NCBI GenBank assembly: GCA_011799875.1
Contig: CM022301.1
Location: forward strand, 213,115,888-213,179,887
Source: Thinopyrum elongatum
Lineage: Eukaryota > Streptophyta > Magnoliopsida > Poales > Poaceae
Length of the DNA stretch: 64,000 bases
Direction: 5' to 3'
Below the pieces are notes generated by a model. That model was not told the origin of the DNA and did no database searches. It saw nothing but the letters and a program-made list of their open reading frames with translations. The translations under genes were made by a program, and so were the position numbers. Of the stretch, positions 42,422-54,085 are shown piece by piece (within the stretch, counting starts at the first letter, position 1; the number at the start of each line of letters is the position of its first letter).

Positions 42422-45400
42422 ATGGCCGAATCCGGCGCCAACGGGAAGTGGGACGCCTCCATGGTCACAGATAGCGACATCATGAAGCTGAAGGAGGCCG
42501 CCTACTTATCGGCCGACATTGCTCATCAGGCCCTCGAAGCGGGCCAGATCGTCCCCACGCCCAGGCCGGGCGAAAGGGTCGTATTCCTCCCCCATTTCCT
42601 TAGGGGGCTTGGATTTCCCTTGCACCCCTTTGGGAGGGGGTTGATGTTCTACTACGGGCTAGATTTCCATGATCTAGCCCCCAACTCCCTCCTTCACATC
42701 TCGTCCTTCATTGTCTGCTGCGAGGGTCTCCTCTGAGTCCAGCCACACTTCGGCCTATGGTTGAAGGTGTTCAACGTCAAGCCCAAGGTGGTTGGCGGCG
42801 AACATGCGGACTGCGGCGGGGCCATGATCGGCAAGCTGACGCGGGTCCAGTGGCCGGCAGGCCAGTTTGTCGACACCGTCAAGATGTGGCAAAAGGAATG
42901 GTTCTACATCACCGAGCCAAGGGGAGCCGCCTAGGTAGCGGCTCCCGCATTCAGATCCGGACCCCCCACCAGGCTGGCCTCATGGACCACCAAGAGCCCG
43001 GACTGGGGGTCTGCTGCTAATTTGAAGGTGCTGCAGAAGCGCGTCGTCAATGTGATGGAGGCCGGCGCGAAGCTGGTCAATGTGATCCAGATCATGCTCA
43101 AGTGTCGGCTCCTCCCCTGCTAGGAGAGGCCCAAGCCAATGTGGGAGTACCAGCCCGAAGACCTGGCTACCGTGCTGCATCTCTTCGGCACGACCCACGA
43201 CAAAGTGTGGGTTCTTTTATTCAAGCCACAGGAGAAGTGACCGGCCGAGGGATAGGACATCGGCCTCGACGCTGCAAACCCTCCGACGAAGGTGAGCGGC
43301 ATTTGTCTTAACATGAGCTTGGATATTCCCACCATATGATTCGATCTGAACCTCTTTATGTGAATTTTGCAGGGTTGGCTTGCCAAGGCCGAGAAAAACA
43401 GCGCCCCGGCGCCGCTGCCAGAAGAGCCCCAGTTCGAACAACTGGAGAAGCTGTTGGTCATGGTGCCGTACAAGGCGCCCGACAAGAAGGGTAAAAAGAA
43501 AGAAGTATCGGAGGCCAGGGAGGGCCTCCGTCGTAGAGCTCATCCAGATAGTCGGTCCGGAGACACCGCGGTCCCATCCGCACAAGAGGGGGACGAAGAT
43601 GAGGACGAGGAGGAAAGCGCCTCCTCGCACTCTAAGAAGAGGGCAGCATCCTGCGACGTCGAGGAGGTTCAGCCTTCTCGGGCCCTGAAGAGGCAGTGCC
43701 AGCCTAAGCTGGCTCTGCCTGATAGCTCGGACTCTGATGAGGAGTCTGGAGCGTCCGAAAAGGTTCCGGAGAGGGAACCCAGGGTCAAGCCCCCTGCGAC
43801 CAAGTACATATCGTGGCATTTTCAATTGCCTTATTCTTAAGCAGTCCCTAGTAGAACGTAGATTGATTATTTTTTGATGGTGCAGCCCTCCGCGTGGCCA
43901 CCCCGCTGAGCAAACCTCGGAGGGAACGTCCCCGCCTGCCGAACTGGCGGACAGTGGCTCATGTTCCGCACCTCCTCTAATCCCCGAACAAGTTGGGGAG
44001 GTGCTGTCGCGAAAGACCCCTCCTCCTCCGAACACAGGGGAGGAGGTCGATACCACCATGGCCGAGGCCGATGCCTTGGTCGTTGAAGACCAGGGGGATG
44101 CATCCCTCCTGGCCAACGCGGGGAGGGGATCCGGATCATCCGAACCCCTACCGCATTCGGCTCCCGAGCCCCCGAGGGAGCCAATTCCTCCTTTCGATGG
44201 GGAAGGTGCCGGGGGTCCGGCACCCGCGCCAGACACCTCAACTCGGGCGGTGGTGGGCTGGCCGGACGCGCTGGCGGAGTTGGTGAGCAACTCTGTCGTC
44301 GTCGATGAGCACCGTACCCTTATGGGTGCGGTTATACAAGGTGTTCGGTCCCTTCATTCTGGACTGAATGACGTTGTTCAAGGCCTACTAATAGGCTTTG
44401 AGGTAAGTCAAGTAATGCTCTTTATCCTGTAAATTGGTTGTAATCTTTAGTGTGGGTAGGCCGTGTACATAGCAGCCCCTATGACTCTGCAAGGACTTCA
44501 GAGAAGCTTGCAGAGGATCAAACTCTGTAGGCCGATTAATAATGTCAACATTTTGCTGACGCAGGCATCTTCCTTGGCTGCGACTGCAAATGCCGTGGTG
44601 CTAAAGGAGATGGATCGGAAGCTCGAGCGCTCCAATGGGGAGCTTGACCTTGTCAACAAACGGCTTGATGAGTCGCAAGGTAAGCTTTTCGTTAGTGTAC
44701 GTGATCATTTGTTGCCGGGTACATATACACTGGACTGTGTGCTGATCATTCAATGTGCGGCTATTTCAGCTGCCGCCGCTGAGGTTGAGGGCTTGAAGGA
44801 GACCCTAAAGAAAGCCGAGGCTTAGGCGGCTGCCAAGAAATTGGCCGCCAAAAAGGCTGTGGCTGAGCTAGAGGAAGCCAAGCTTTCCAGCCAAAAGCAC
44901 GACGTTCGAGTGGTCGAAGTGCAGGTGGAGCTCAAGGATGCTGCCAACAAGTTGGAGGCCCTTGAAAAGGAGAAGGGGGAGCAGTCCTCCATGCTATCCA
45001 AGGTGGAGAAAGAACTCCAGGAGGCGAGGACCAAAGTGCGAGGTGTCCGGGAGGAGCTCCGCCAAGTGGGGAAAATTACAAATGGTAAGAAATACTTACT
45101 GCAGAGTGTGTTCGGAGGCAACAGGTTCATCTTGCTAACGCGAGTCTGGCGCTCCGCAGGCGTCTTTGCCAAACTCCCGAGGAGTGCGGCAGCCGCAACG
45201 AAGCACTATGCTACTCATGAGGAGGACTCCATGCAGCGGCTCTTCTGGTCGCAGTTTCTGGATTCCGAGCGTCCTCCCCTCCTCAGGAATCAAATGAAGC
45301 AGTTGATGGAGATGCATCGGATGTCTGAGCTGGCCGTGAATGACCTCTGTGTTAGTCTGTGGCCCGCCGAGCCCATTTTGGACACCTACTTCGGCCTTGT

Positions 45401-45643
45401 GCAGAAGCTGTGGGAGGCGCCACTCCGGATTACGCCATGAAGCGCTCAGCGTGCCTTGAGGGGGCGAGGCTTGCGTTTTCGAAGACCATGGTGCATTGGT
45501 CGAAGATTAATCCAATGGACATGGCCACCGGTCCTCCGCCCAAGGGAAAAGTGCATCGCCGCCCTGAGCAATACTTTGCACAGGTGATGAATGGCGCGCG
45601 GGCGATAGAGGGCCAGTGTTCAAAAGATGTAATGCTTGAATGA
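42422..45643 (+). pseudogene. Antisense multi-exon gene in element A ('putative gypsy type transposon' domain)
   Basis: Read against the direction of the element, six exons with GT-AG borders can be drawn: 42422-43291, 43373-43803, 43886-44402, 44565-44679, 44770-45085 and 45160-45643. The first encodes VVFLPHFLRGLGFPLHPFGR and LMFYYGLDFHDLAPNSLLHI, characteristic of the plant 'putative gypsy type transposon' domain (Transposase_28-like). The middle exons are acidic, and charged coiled-coil sequence follows (KLEALEKEKGEQSSMLSKVE). The end reads MKRSACLEGARLAFSK and ...RAIEGQCSKDVMLE. At least five stops lie in exon 1 (first TGA at 42,734), one TAG is at 44,823, and a frameshift is near 45,420. 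Most stops look like C-to-T changes of CGA or CAG. The function of this family is unknown to me. Confidence 0.75.
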
Positions 45644-46951
45644 TTGTATTAAGTTTTTACCAATTGGACCTTATGCTTTATGATGCGTCCGCCTGACTTA
45701 TTTTATATTGTCATGATTTTAATTTTGACTCCTATTCGGCCGTATGTTTATTCTGAAAGCTACCAGTCGTCGGCTTCAGCCCCCAGGTGAATGTCACGAG
45801 GGGTGTTTTGTCTCCGCGCTGTTACCCTTAGCCAACGTCTTGGTACCCGGAGGCGGTAGCGCGTGAGCAAAACTAGGCAATCAGACTATTCGGTTTTACT
45901 GCTTTCACTTAGCCTTAGGAGCTTGATGGTGGGGGCTAAGGACTAGCCCCCTGTGTTTTGTAATGTACTTGGGGGCAAATGCCTGCCCTTTCCGATCACG
46001 TGGTTTGTGTTAAGATGAATCCGTCGTGTGACACGGCAAAATCACCAACGATTTTTAGAGTCAAACCTCGTCATTGGATCGCTGGTCAGTTCGCGCTTAC
46101 AATGACGGTCAATTTTCGGCTTTCTCCTCCTGAGGTACTTGACCGGGCGAGCCAGAAGTACAATCGTAGGGGTTCTCCCTTTGCCCTCTTAGCCGGACGT
46201 GCGAAACATAAGGGGCAAGCACAGGAGCTGGGCAACCCAACTATTGACCTAAGACATAGTTCGAAACTTGATGCATATAGTGCAATATCCGAGACGCCGA
46301 ACACTCAGCGGAAAGCAGTGTCGGACTTGGGGTGCCGAGCTGATAGGGAAATCGAGCTCTAGGTTAGTTAACCAATCATGTTTTCATGCCGGGCTGTTCA
46401 AAGAGCGAGGGGAGAATCAGAAAGGAAATAGACAATCGCAAGATGCGGATATCTGAACACCATAAAGGGCGTTTTTATTATTTCTCGTAGGCTCAAGACG
46501 TCTAACCATACAATTCAAACTGCGAAGGCATTATTTGTAAAAAGGAAAAAGTTTTACATAGTAAAGGTTTACGCAGGGCCTTGACGCGTGATTCGAAGCC
46601 TCCACTTTGCCCTGCTGCATGTCTCTGCCTTGTCTTCTGAGAGGTGGGGGTTGGGACCTTCGATGAGACCTTGAGGGGCAAGGATCCTGCCGATGAAGCT
46701 TTGTGCTTGAGGGGGGGGGGGGGGTTCCGGAATTGGCCCCCGGGTCATCCGAAGACAAGGTAATTCCGAAGTTTTGGTTAGCCGAACATATGCTTCGGAT
46801 TTATTGATATATGCCTCACGGCTGCCCATGGTATTTTGAGTGCGAAATTGTGCTGACGAGGCACGTGGAGCGCGAAGAATGTGGGCGTGCCGTGGGGCAC
46901 GCATCCCTATTTGTGGCGAACACATGCGGGTTCCCATGACGGGGAATGGGT
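45644..46951. other. Noncoding interior of element A
   Basis: The first part should be the 3' end of the antisense gene. The remainder would be the region after protease in element orientation, where RT is expected. I see no RT, RNase H or integrase motif on either strand. A 14-base G run lies at 46,711-46,724. Confidence 0.55.
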
Positions 46952-47351
46952 TCAAACCCATTTACTGTTGTCGCCGGCCTTTATGGCGGGTCGGCATCTG
47001 GACCTGTATGGGCCGATTTGGTCTTCAGCCTCTATGGCCGCAGTGTGCTCTTCGGTTCGAAGTGAGCGTTCTGTGTTGCTGTTGATAGTTATGACACCCA
47101 AAGGACCAGGCATCTTCAACTTGAGGTATGCGTAATGCGGAATGGCATTGAATTTGGCGAATGCCGTTCGGCCGAGGAGGGCGTGATAGCCGCTGCGGAA
47201 AGGTGCAATGTCGAAGATCAAGTCCTCGCTTCGGAAGTTGTCCGGAGAGCCGAACACTACTTCAAGCGTCACAGAGTGTGTACAGCGGGCCTCCACTCCC
47301 AGAATGACCCCCTTGAAGGTTGTGTTACTGGGTTTGATCCTTGACGAATCG

Positions 47352-47356
47352 ATCCC
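47352..47356. repeat. Target duplication ATCCC of solo LTR C, left copy
   Basis: ATCCC precedes TGTGACATCC; the right copy follows ...GGTGCCACA at 50,923-50,927. Confidence 0.9.
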
Positions 47357-50300
47357 TGTGACATCCTGGTTTTTGCTCTTTTTCTTTTTCTGGATTTCAT
47401 TGCCATTTGATTTGAATTTGGAGTTTTGAATCAACTCAGCTGGACTTAATCACTTGGGCATGTCCTTGATTTTCACCCAAGTGGCCCACCTCCCTCTCAA
47501 ACACATCATTTCCTCTCTGATATATCACAAAATGGCCCTAGGAATATTTTTCATAAATGAAAAATATTCATTTCCTCTCTAACACCTCACTTCAGTTACA
47601 TATGCTCCAAAGCAACCCTCATTTTTCTTGCCCACAAAAATCTGAGAAAATTCCTGAATATTCTTTGGACCTTGGCACACCTCCCTGTGCAAAAATATTT
47701 CATAGTTATTTGGAATATTTTTGCTACAGAAAATCTTTTCTGTTCTGGCCAGAAAATGCAGTTTCTACAGGAAGTGCATTTTTCCTTGATCCAATGAAGC
47801 TGAAATTTTTATGGCTTCATTACCCTCCTAAGAAAACCTTAACCTCCAAAGATTAGCCCTAAACTCCTTCTAGATTTCTCTCTTTTAACCTCACAAGTTT
47901 CTGTCCAGAATCTTGCCAGGATTCTACACACTAGCACAGTCGACCTGTGATCAACTCAAGACCTTGGCTCAACCCAAACTAGCAAGGACTACACGCCAGA
48001 CATGAATTTAATGCACCGCATGGTGTGATGCCAGAGTTCACGCGGTGACCGCGTTCATCCAAGCGTGCTGGCATACGGCCGACGCGCTCTGCGTCGCGCC
48101 CGAGCCTCTGTTGAGCTCGTGCTCGCTTCCCCGCTCGCCGCATCTTGCCAAACCACGCCACCATCATCGTCTCGACGCCCTTAACTCCCCTTGGCGCTCG
48201 CCGACGCCGAAGCTCGCCGCAGCGAGCACGGGCACGACGCGGCCAAGCGCATAGTGCACCCGTGCCACTGTTCTCGTCGCCACCCGAGCCCGTGTGCTCG
48301 TCTCCTCCCTCCCACAGTGGCCGCGTGAGCCACAGCTTCTTCTCCCCCTCTCACTGACACCTCTCGTCGCCGGGCGCCGTCTCCAGAGAACTCCGGTGGA
48401 GCCCGAGCCCCCTCCTCCCTCGCCTATAAATACAGCCCCTCCCCAGCCTCTCCGAGCACCTCAACACACTCACACAACCACCACGACACAGTAGATAGCC
48501 GCAGCCCGGCCGGGCAGGCCTCTGGCCACTGTTCCCGACCGGAGTTCACCGGCGATCCCCTCTGTTGCTTCCCCCTCCTCCAGAGCCTCTCGAGCTCGAC
48601 CGACTCCTCCGACGTGTCTCTGGTGAACCACTGGTGCGCGCTGGTGCAGTTGGAGCCCCTGGAAACGCCCTGCCTTGCCGGAATCGCCAACTCCGACGAG
48701 CTCCCTCCGCCGATGTCTCTGGAGAAGACCACCGCGACACGCTCCGTCCACCCCTAGCCACGTTTCGGGTACGTACAGGCTCGCCGTAGTCTTGCGCATC
48801 CATTCCTCCCCTCCACGGCGGCCGCCGACCTCTCCTCGTCGGAGAATCGCCGGTGATTCGCCGCCCCTCCTCTGTTTCCCTCCCTCTCTCTCTAAACCTG
48901 ACCGCGGGGGCCCACTGTCAGCCAGTCAGCCACGCCCGAAGCGGTATAAGTGGTGGCGCCCCGCGGGAATATGCCTTCGATGTCATCCCCCCCTGGTTTT
49001 CTGTTTATTTGAATTTAATTCAAATATTGACCAGAAACTTTGACCAGTCTTAATTCCTAAACCATAAGTCCAAATGAATTGATTCTTTTTGCATTGTGTT
49101 TGTATTGAAATATTCTAGCAGCACACCAAATTTGAGATTTTTCTCTGCTGTCTAGAATTTCTGGTGAATTTCAGAAGTGTTCTAGATGTTTTCTTTTTGC
49201 TGTTTTATTTATTTTCAGAAGGAGAAGCTTGCCTAGAGGAGAACCAGGAGGAGTGTGACCCTCCTCTGTGCTAAGGCAAGCCACACAAATATTTGCATGG
49301 TGTCATTTCAATAATTATGATTTTTCCAACTTGAATATGGTTTATTTCATGCATTTAATCGTTTAATAAATATTGCTTATGCTAGTTTACTTTGTCATAA
49401 TTGAAGTGCTTAGTTTACAGTAGTGTTTGAGTGCATGAACTAGTGTGAGGCAGTAGAAGTACCTTGGTAGTATGGCTATGGTTTGGTTATGATCGGTATC
49501 ATTTTCATATATGAGGTATTGATTTTACTATGTTAATGGCATAACTAAAAATGATGGGATTGAAAACCCGTGAAGTTGAAACTAGTGAGTTAAAGTGATT
49601 AGTAGTGCAAGTAGAATGATTCTATGAGGTTGATCCATTTACTTTCGTGTTATGTGGATATAGCGCATGTCAGATAGTTGCATGTTCATGGCATACTATG
49701 ATTCGAGTTCTTTTATTTCAAGTCAAACCTAATAATAATTCAACTTGAACATAATGTTGATCGAGTCATGGTGCCACCGAATCGAGCTTCCCAGTGCAAC
49801 CACATTTGCCTTTATGGGAAGGCCCTTATTCGGTCCGTTGTCATGCCTCTGGTCGGTGCCTCCAACGAGGGAAGGTTATGGGCGTGCGGTACCCTGGCCC
49901 GATAAGCAGACATAACCTTGTGTGCCCGTTGTTGTTATGGTACCTTGTCCCCGTTTGGGACCGTTTATTGTTTTGCCACGACGGTGGCCGTTGGATGTCA
50001 CAGGTTGACATCGGGGCCACCCATGACTTAGCCTAGAGGGGAGTGGGTCGGAGTGGCCGGGAGAGTGTCATGGCAATGGGTTGGTTTTGTCGGAATGCCG
50101 TTGGTCCACCCGAATGGGAGTGCGAGGCCATGGGTTCCGTGGTGTGGGTACAGTGTACTAACCTCTGCAAAGTGTTTATTAAATCTATTGATAGCCGTGT
50201 CCTCGGTTACGGACACAGCTCATAAGTAGGTCACACCATGGATCAACATGATTAAGTTAATCTTGCACACTAAAGTTATATGGTTGGCACTGGTTATGTG

Positions 50301-50922
50301 ATGAAATTGTTGGGACCATGAAGATGGTTGTTGTTGTGGGAACCAAAGTGTTGGTTTTGTTTGTGATCCGGGAGTGATCACCGTAATGATGAGGTTGGTT
50401 ACGAGGTAACCCGTTTGGTAAGAGAGTCCAAGGGACTCGGTGCACAAGCATGATTCACTGCATGAGTAGTCTGTTGTAGACTTGCATTTAACCTGCTTAA
50501 TTGTCATATTATTGTTTGCCATTATGCTTATACTTGTTGTGAGCTTGCAAGTACATTCAATGTACTGACCTGGCGTGTCATGCCAGATTTCAGGAAAGTC
50601 TTATCGGATCAGAGTGCTTCCTGTGTCTAGACCGTGTCCACATCGGTGTCCCTGTGCTATGGAGTTCTGCTTCGTCATCGTTCCGCTGCCGCGTAGTTAT
50701 CGTGATCGAGGCCCCTTCATGTTCATTAAATAATGTACATATTGTTCAGCCGCACCGTGTGTGCCGCTTGGCCTCGCTACTTGATGTAATATCGAACCTA
50801 TGTTTCCGCTAGCATCAATAAAGCGGTTGTATTCTGTACCAAGTTATTGTGTGTTGCCAGAAGACTAGATCTCTGGGCTGGCAATGCAAGGTAAACCAGT
50901 TGCTCTGAGCCGGGGTGCCACA
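47357..50922 (+). repeat. Solo LTR C (3.57 kb) of a chromovirus
   Basis: TGTGACATCCTGG...GGGGTGCCACA gives TG...CA ends, with ATCCC on both sides. There is a TATA box (CTATAAATA, about 48,424-48,432) after a GC-rich stretch. No primer-binding site, coding domain or second copy is present. Segments such as ACCTCTGCA(A/G)AGTGT and AGCCGTGTCC(T/C)CGGTTA (about 50,160-50,210) also occur, in the same order, in the LTRs of the block at 27,996-40,399, which supports a related chromovirus LTR left by LTR-LTR recombination. GC-rich ORFs around 48,045-49,050 are not credible genes. Confidence 0.8.
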
Positions 50923-51586
50923 ATCCCCATCTTCCTCACTGTGTCTCCGTATATCAGATTGAGGCTACTGCCCCCGTCCATGAGGACTCTAGTGAGGTGG
51001 AATCCATCGATGATGGGGTCGAGTACTAAGGCTGCGGATCCTCTGTGGCGTATGCTGGTCGGGTGATCCCTGCAATCGAAAGTGATCGGGCAGGCTGACC
51101 ATGGATTGAACTTCGGCGCTACGGGCTTGATGGAATATACGTCTCGCAACGCTCGCCTCCTTTCCTTCTTTGGTATGTGGGTTGCGTAGATCATATTCAC
51201 CGTCTTGACCTCGGAAGGGAAGGGTTTCTGGCCTCCACTATTCGGCCTGCGGGGCTCGTCATCGCCTCGCTTTGTGGGCTTTTGCCCGAGTCTTCGGCTG
51301 TAAGCTTGCCGGCCTACTTTATCACCCAACAGTTACGGTTGGAGTGGTTGGCGGGCTTCTCTGGAGTGCCGTGGATCTGGCAAGTCCTGTCTAGGATTGC
51401 GTCTAGTCTGGATGGGCCGTCTCCGTTGCCTTTAGGGGCTTTCTTTCGGGGTACGGAGTTCTGATTTCAGAATCCGGCATTTACTGCCGTATCCTCTCCC
51501 TCGCCGTCATTGTGGCGACGTTTACTCTTGCTGCGTCGGGGCTTTCCATTTCCGTCCCGAACCTCGGAGGTACCGGGTGTGTCATT

Positions 51587-52498
51587 TTATCGAGCGAGCC
51601 AACTGTCTTCGCCCGCGCAAAAGCGGGTCATGAAAGAAGTAAGGGCTACCATAGTTCTTGGTTTGTCCTGGCCAAGCTGTCTTACGAGCCATTCGTCCTT
51701 GACACTATGCTTGAAAGCGGCCAAGGCTTCGGCATCTGGACAGTCGACAATCTGGTTTTTCTTTGTCAGGAATCGGTTCCAAAATTGTCGGGCAGATTCT
51801 CCGGGCTGTTGTGTGATGCGATTTAGGTCGTCAGCATCCGGAGGCCGGACATAGGTGCCCTGAAAGTTCGCTCGAAAAGCGTCCTCAAGCACTTCCCAAC
51901 AGCCTATAGAGTCTTCGGGAAGGCTATTCAACCAGTATCGAGCCGGACCTTTAAGCTTTAGTGGCAGATATTTGATGGCGTGGAGGTCATCTCCTCGCGC
52001 CATGTGAATGTGGAGGAGGAAATCCTCTATCCATACAGCCGGGTCTGTGGTTCTGTCGTAAGGTTCAATGTTCACGGGCTTGAAGCCTTCTGGGAATTGA
52101 TGTTGCATTACCCTCTCTGTGAAGCATAGGGGGTGTGCGGCGCCCCGAACTCGGGCTACATCGCGTCGGAGGTCTTCGGCCATCCAAGTCCGCTGCTGCT
52201 CCCGGACTCTATCGTTTCGGTTTGGCCAGTCGTAATATTCTTCCCGGTGAGTGGGCGGGTATTCCCTGGGTCCGTAGATGGACCTGGTACGGCCTCCTCG
52301 AGCGTCTAGATCGTGACGGTGGTCATACTCGTAGGCAGGCCACACTTGATCCTTGCCGTAACGGCGAGGTGGGGCGGCGGGGTGTTCGGCCTTGTCAGCT
52401 TCTCTGTCCCGCCCTCTAGGGAGGCGGTCCGGCTGTTCGGTGCGTGTGTATGTCGGACGTGTTGGATCTACGACCTCGTCATCGAATTGCGGCAGCAA
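51587..52498 (-). pseudogene. gag of element A
   Basis: A 303-codon minus-strand frame contains YDRTTDPAVWIEDFLLHIHM, YLPLKLKGPARYWLNSLPED and ARQFWNRFLTKKNQIVDCPD, the classic plant gypsy gag core (Retrotrans_gag) that forms the capsid. It is preceded by an Arg/Asp-rich region. The frame is open over this part, but connections to the upstream 53,256-54,059 frame and to the protease at 51,329 need frame changes, so the polyprotein is not intact as written. Confidence 0.82.
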
Positions 52499-52638
52499 CC
52501 TTCGCTTGGGACAACTTTTGATTGGCTGTTCGCGGCCGTACCCTTCTTCGGCGGCTAGGACTTTGGTCCATCGATCATTGAGGGTGTCCTGTTCGGCCTT
52601 GATTCTGCGCTTTTGTTTCTTCAGGCTGCGGCCGGTGA

Positions 52639-53113
52639 CTAGAAGCCTCTGTTTGAACCGCTCCTACTCCAGCGGATCTTCGGGGACGATGAAATCATCA
52701 TCCCCGAGACTGGCCTCTTCTTCAGAGAGTGGGAGGTAGTTATTATCTTCGGAGTCATCCAGGTTTTCTTGGTTGAGCGGGTCCTCCTGCCCCGTGGGGT
52801 CATCCTGCCCCGTGGGGTCATCCTGATGAGGTTCGTTGGCTGCGGCTCCGGCGAGGTCATCCGTATTATTCGCGGTGCCATTCTCCGCAGAGTCCATGTT
52901 GCTTGCATGGCTTCGACGTGGCTTTGATCGACGATGCTGTCTTCGGCGTTTGGGCGGCTCATCTCCGGGCTTGTCTCGGTCCTGATTGGGAGTGCCATCA
53001 CCATCCTTGGGGGTGTCCACCATGTAAATATCGTAGGTGGACGTGGACGACCAGCGGTCGGTGACGCGGGGGGGGGGGGGCATCGGTGTTAGTCGTGGCT
53101 CCGCCATCCTCAT
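52639..53113 (-). pseudogene. Acidic linker region of element A gag
   Basis: The 149-codon frame at 52,664-53,113 is rich in Asp, Glu, Asn and Pro and contains repeated DDPTGQ words (about 52,780-52,815). It lies between the gag leader and the gag core in element orientation. A 13-base G run (53,068-53,080) near its start may cause a frameshift. Confidence 0.5.
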
Positions 53114-53255
53114 CCATGTATTCGGCGTTTTCTGAATTATAATCTAGCATAATGGTTAAATCATCGACAGTGGCTACCAAGTGGGTGGTGGGTGGGACGT
53201 AAAATTCCCTGTGGTACGCCTCGAAGGGTTGATGATTGTGGGCAGAGGGCAGGTC

Positions 53256-54059
53256 CTAATGGATGGTCATTTTCTGGATTCGGTCTAGCGCCTCGTTTAA
53301 CATAGCGAGGGTTGCCGGATTCGAGGGCTCTAGGCCAAATTCCGTTGTAACGGGGTGGGGGGCAGTCAGTGACCTGGCCGGTCCTTGGTTTCCACAGGCC
53401 GAGCTAAGCTCGGGGTGCAGTGCCGAATCCTTGAGGGGGTCCAGATCGTCACTGGAGATCAAGGACGGGCCTTGGTTTTTGTGTGTGGTTTCCATGCCGG
53501 GGTTCAAGATCGAGCTGCTTCGGGCCGGGGGTGACCCCTGGCCATTGGCTGCCGCTTCGTCGTAAGGGCTCAAGGCCAGAGGAGCGTTGTGAAGGAAAGG
53601 TTCGGCCGAGATTGACTCTTGGCTTCCGCCTCCTGATTCTGCCTCGAAGGCCGAGGATAGGCCCTCCGCAGACATGATGGATCCGGCCAAAGGTGGAGTC
53701 TGGCCCCCGCTTGAAGTGGAGCCCTCCTGGCTCAAAGCTGTTCGGAGGGCGGGGGCCGATCTGTAGATCGGATCGGAGGGGGACTCCAGAGCGGGCATGG
53801 CGAGGCCTGCGAGGGTGCGGAAGGGGGTAGTGAATCCGGCGAAGACCAGATCGCCCCGCGTGTCTGCAACGTATTCCAGATTACCGAATCGAATTCCGTG
53901 TTCAGGAGCAAAGTTGTCAATTTGATCCAAACGACCAGTCGGGTCGGCGTGCAGTACGATGCTGCCGAATGCGAAGAGTTGTTCGAGGACAAAGAAGTCC
54001 CCAGATCCGATGCCTTCTCCTATGATCAGGCGAGCCATCGATCCTTTGGGCGACCCCAC
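53256..54059 (-). pseudogene. N-terminal leader ORF of element A
   Basis: This is an open frame of 267 codons right after the primer-binding region (24 bp from the LTR). It begins MGSPKGSMARLIIGEGIGSG and ends DRIQKMTIH. It has no conserved domain that I recognise; similar leader sequences precede gag in Triticeae gypsy elements. It is uninterrupted here. Confidence 0.55.
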
Positions 54060-54066
54060 AGTGGAC

Positions 54067-54085
54067 CTCGCAATGAAAGCACCAA
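54067..54085 (-). promoter_or_regulatory. Putative primer-binding region of element A
   Basis: Reading the minus strand from the LTR, the next bases are TTGGTGCTTTCATTGCGAGG, which is where the primer-binding site must lie. I recall the TTGGTGCTTTCATTG form from many Triticeae gypsy elements; I did not identify the tRNA. Confidence 0.5.

Larger units (their letters stand above)
46952..51329 (-). pseudogene. Protease region of element A, split by solo LTR C
   Basis: The minus-strand frame at 51,329-50,923 contains MIYATHIPKKERRRALRDVY and the aspartic-protease motif LMDGGSSLNLIY (DGG instead of the usual DTG/DSG, as in several plant gypsy elements). It continues after the insert at 47,351-46,952 with STTFKGVI-like sequence, LEVVFGSPDNFRSEDLIFDI, YHALLGRTAFAKFNAIPHYA and PGPLGVITINSN. 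Solo LTR C (47,357-50,922) and one ATCCC copy lie between. A TGA-type end comes soon after, and no RT follows. Confidence 0.82.

Noticed and set aside
43217..44290. 357-residue minus-strand ORF in element A
   Set aside because: Although it is in the orientation of element A, it has no retroelement domain and is antisense to exons 2 and 3 of the plus-strand gene, whose splice sites and protein words are recognisable.
48045..49053. Overlapping ORFs up to 122 residues around a TATA box, resembling a small gene
   Set aside because: They lie inside solo LTR C. The TATA box and GC-rich leader are the LTR's own promoter, and the same layout is seen in the related LTRs at 27,996 and 34,543.
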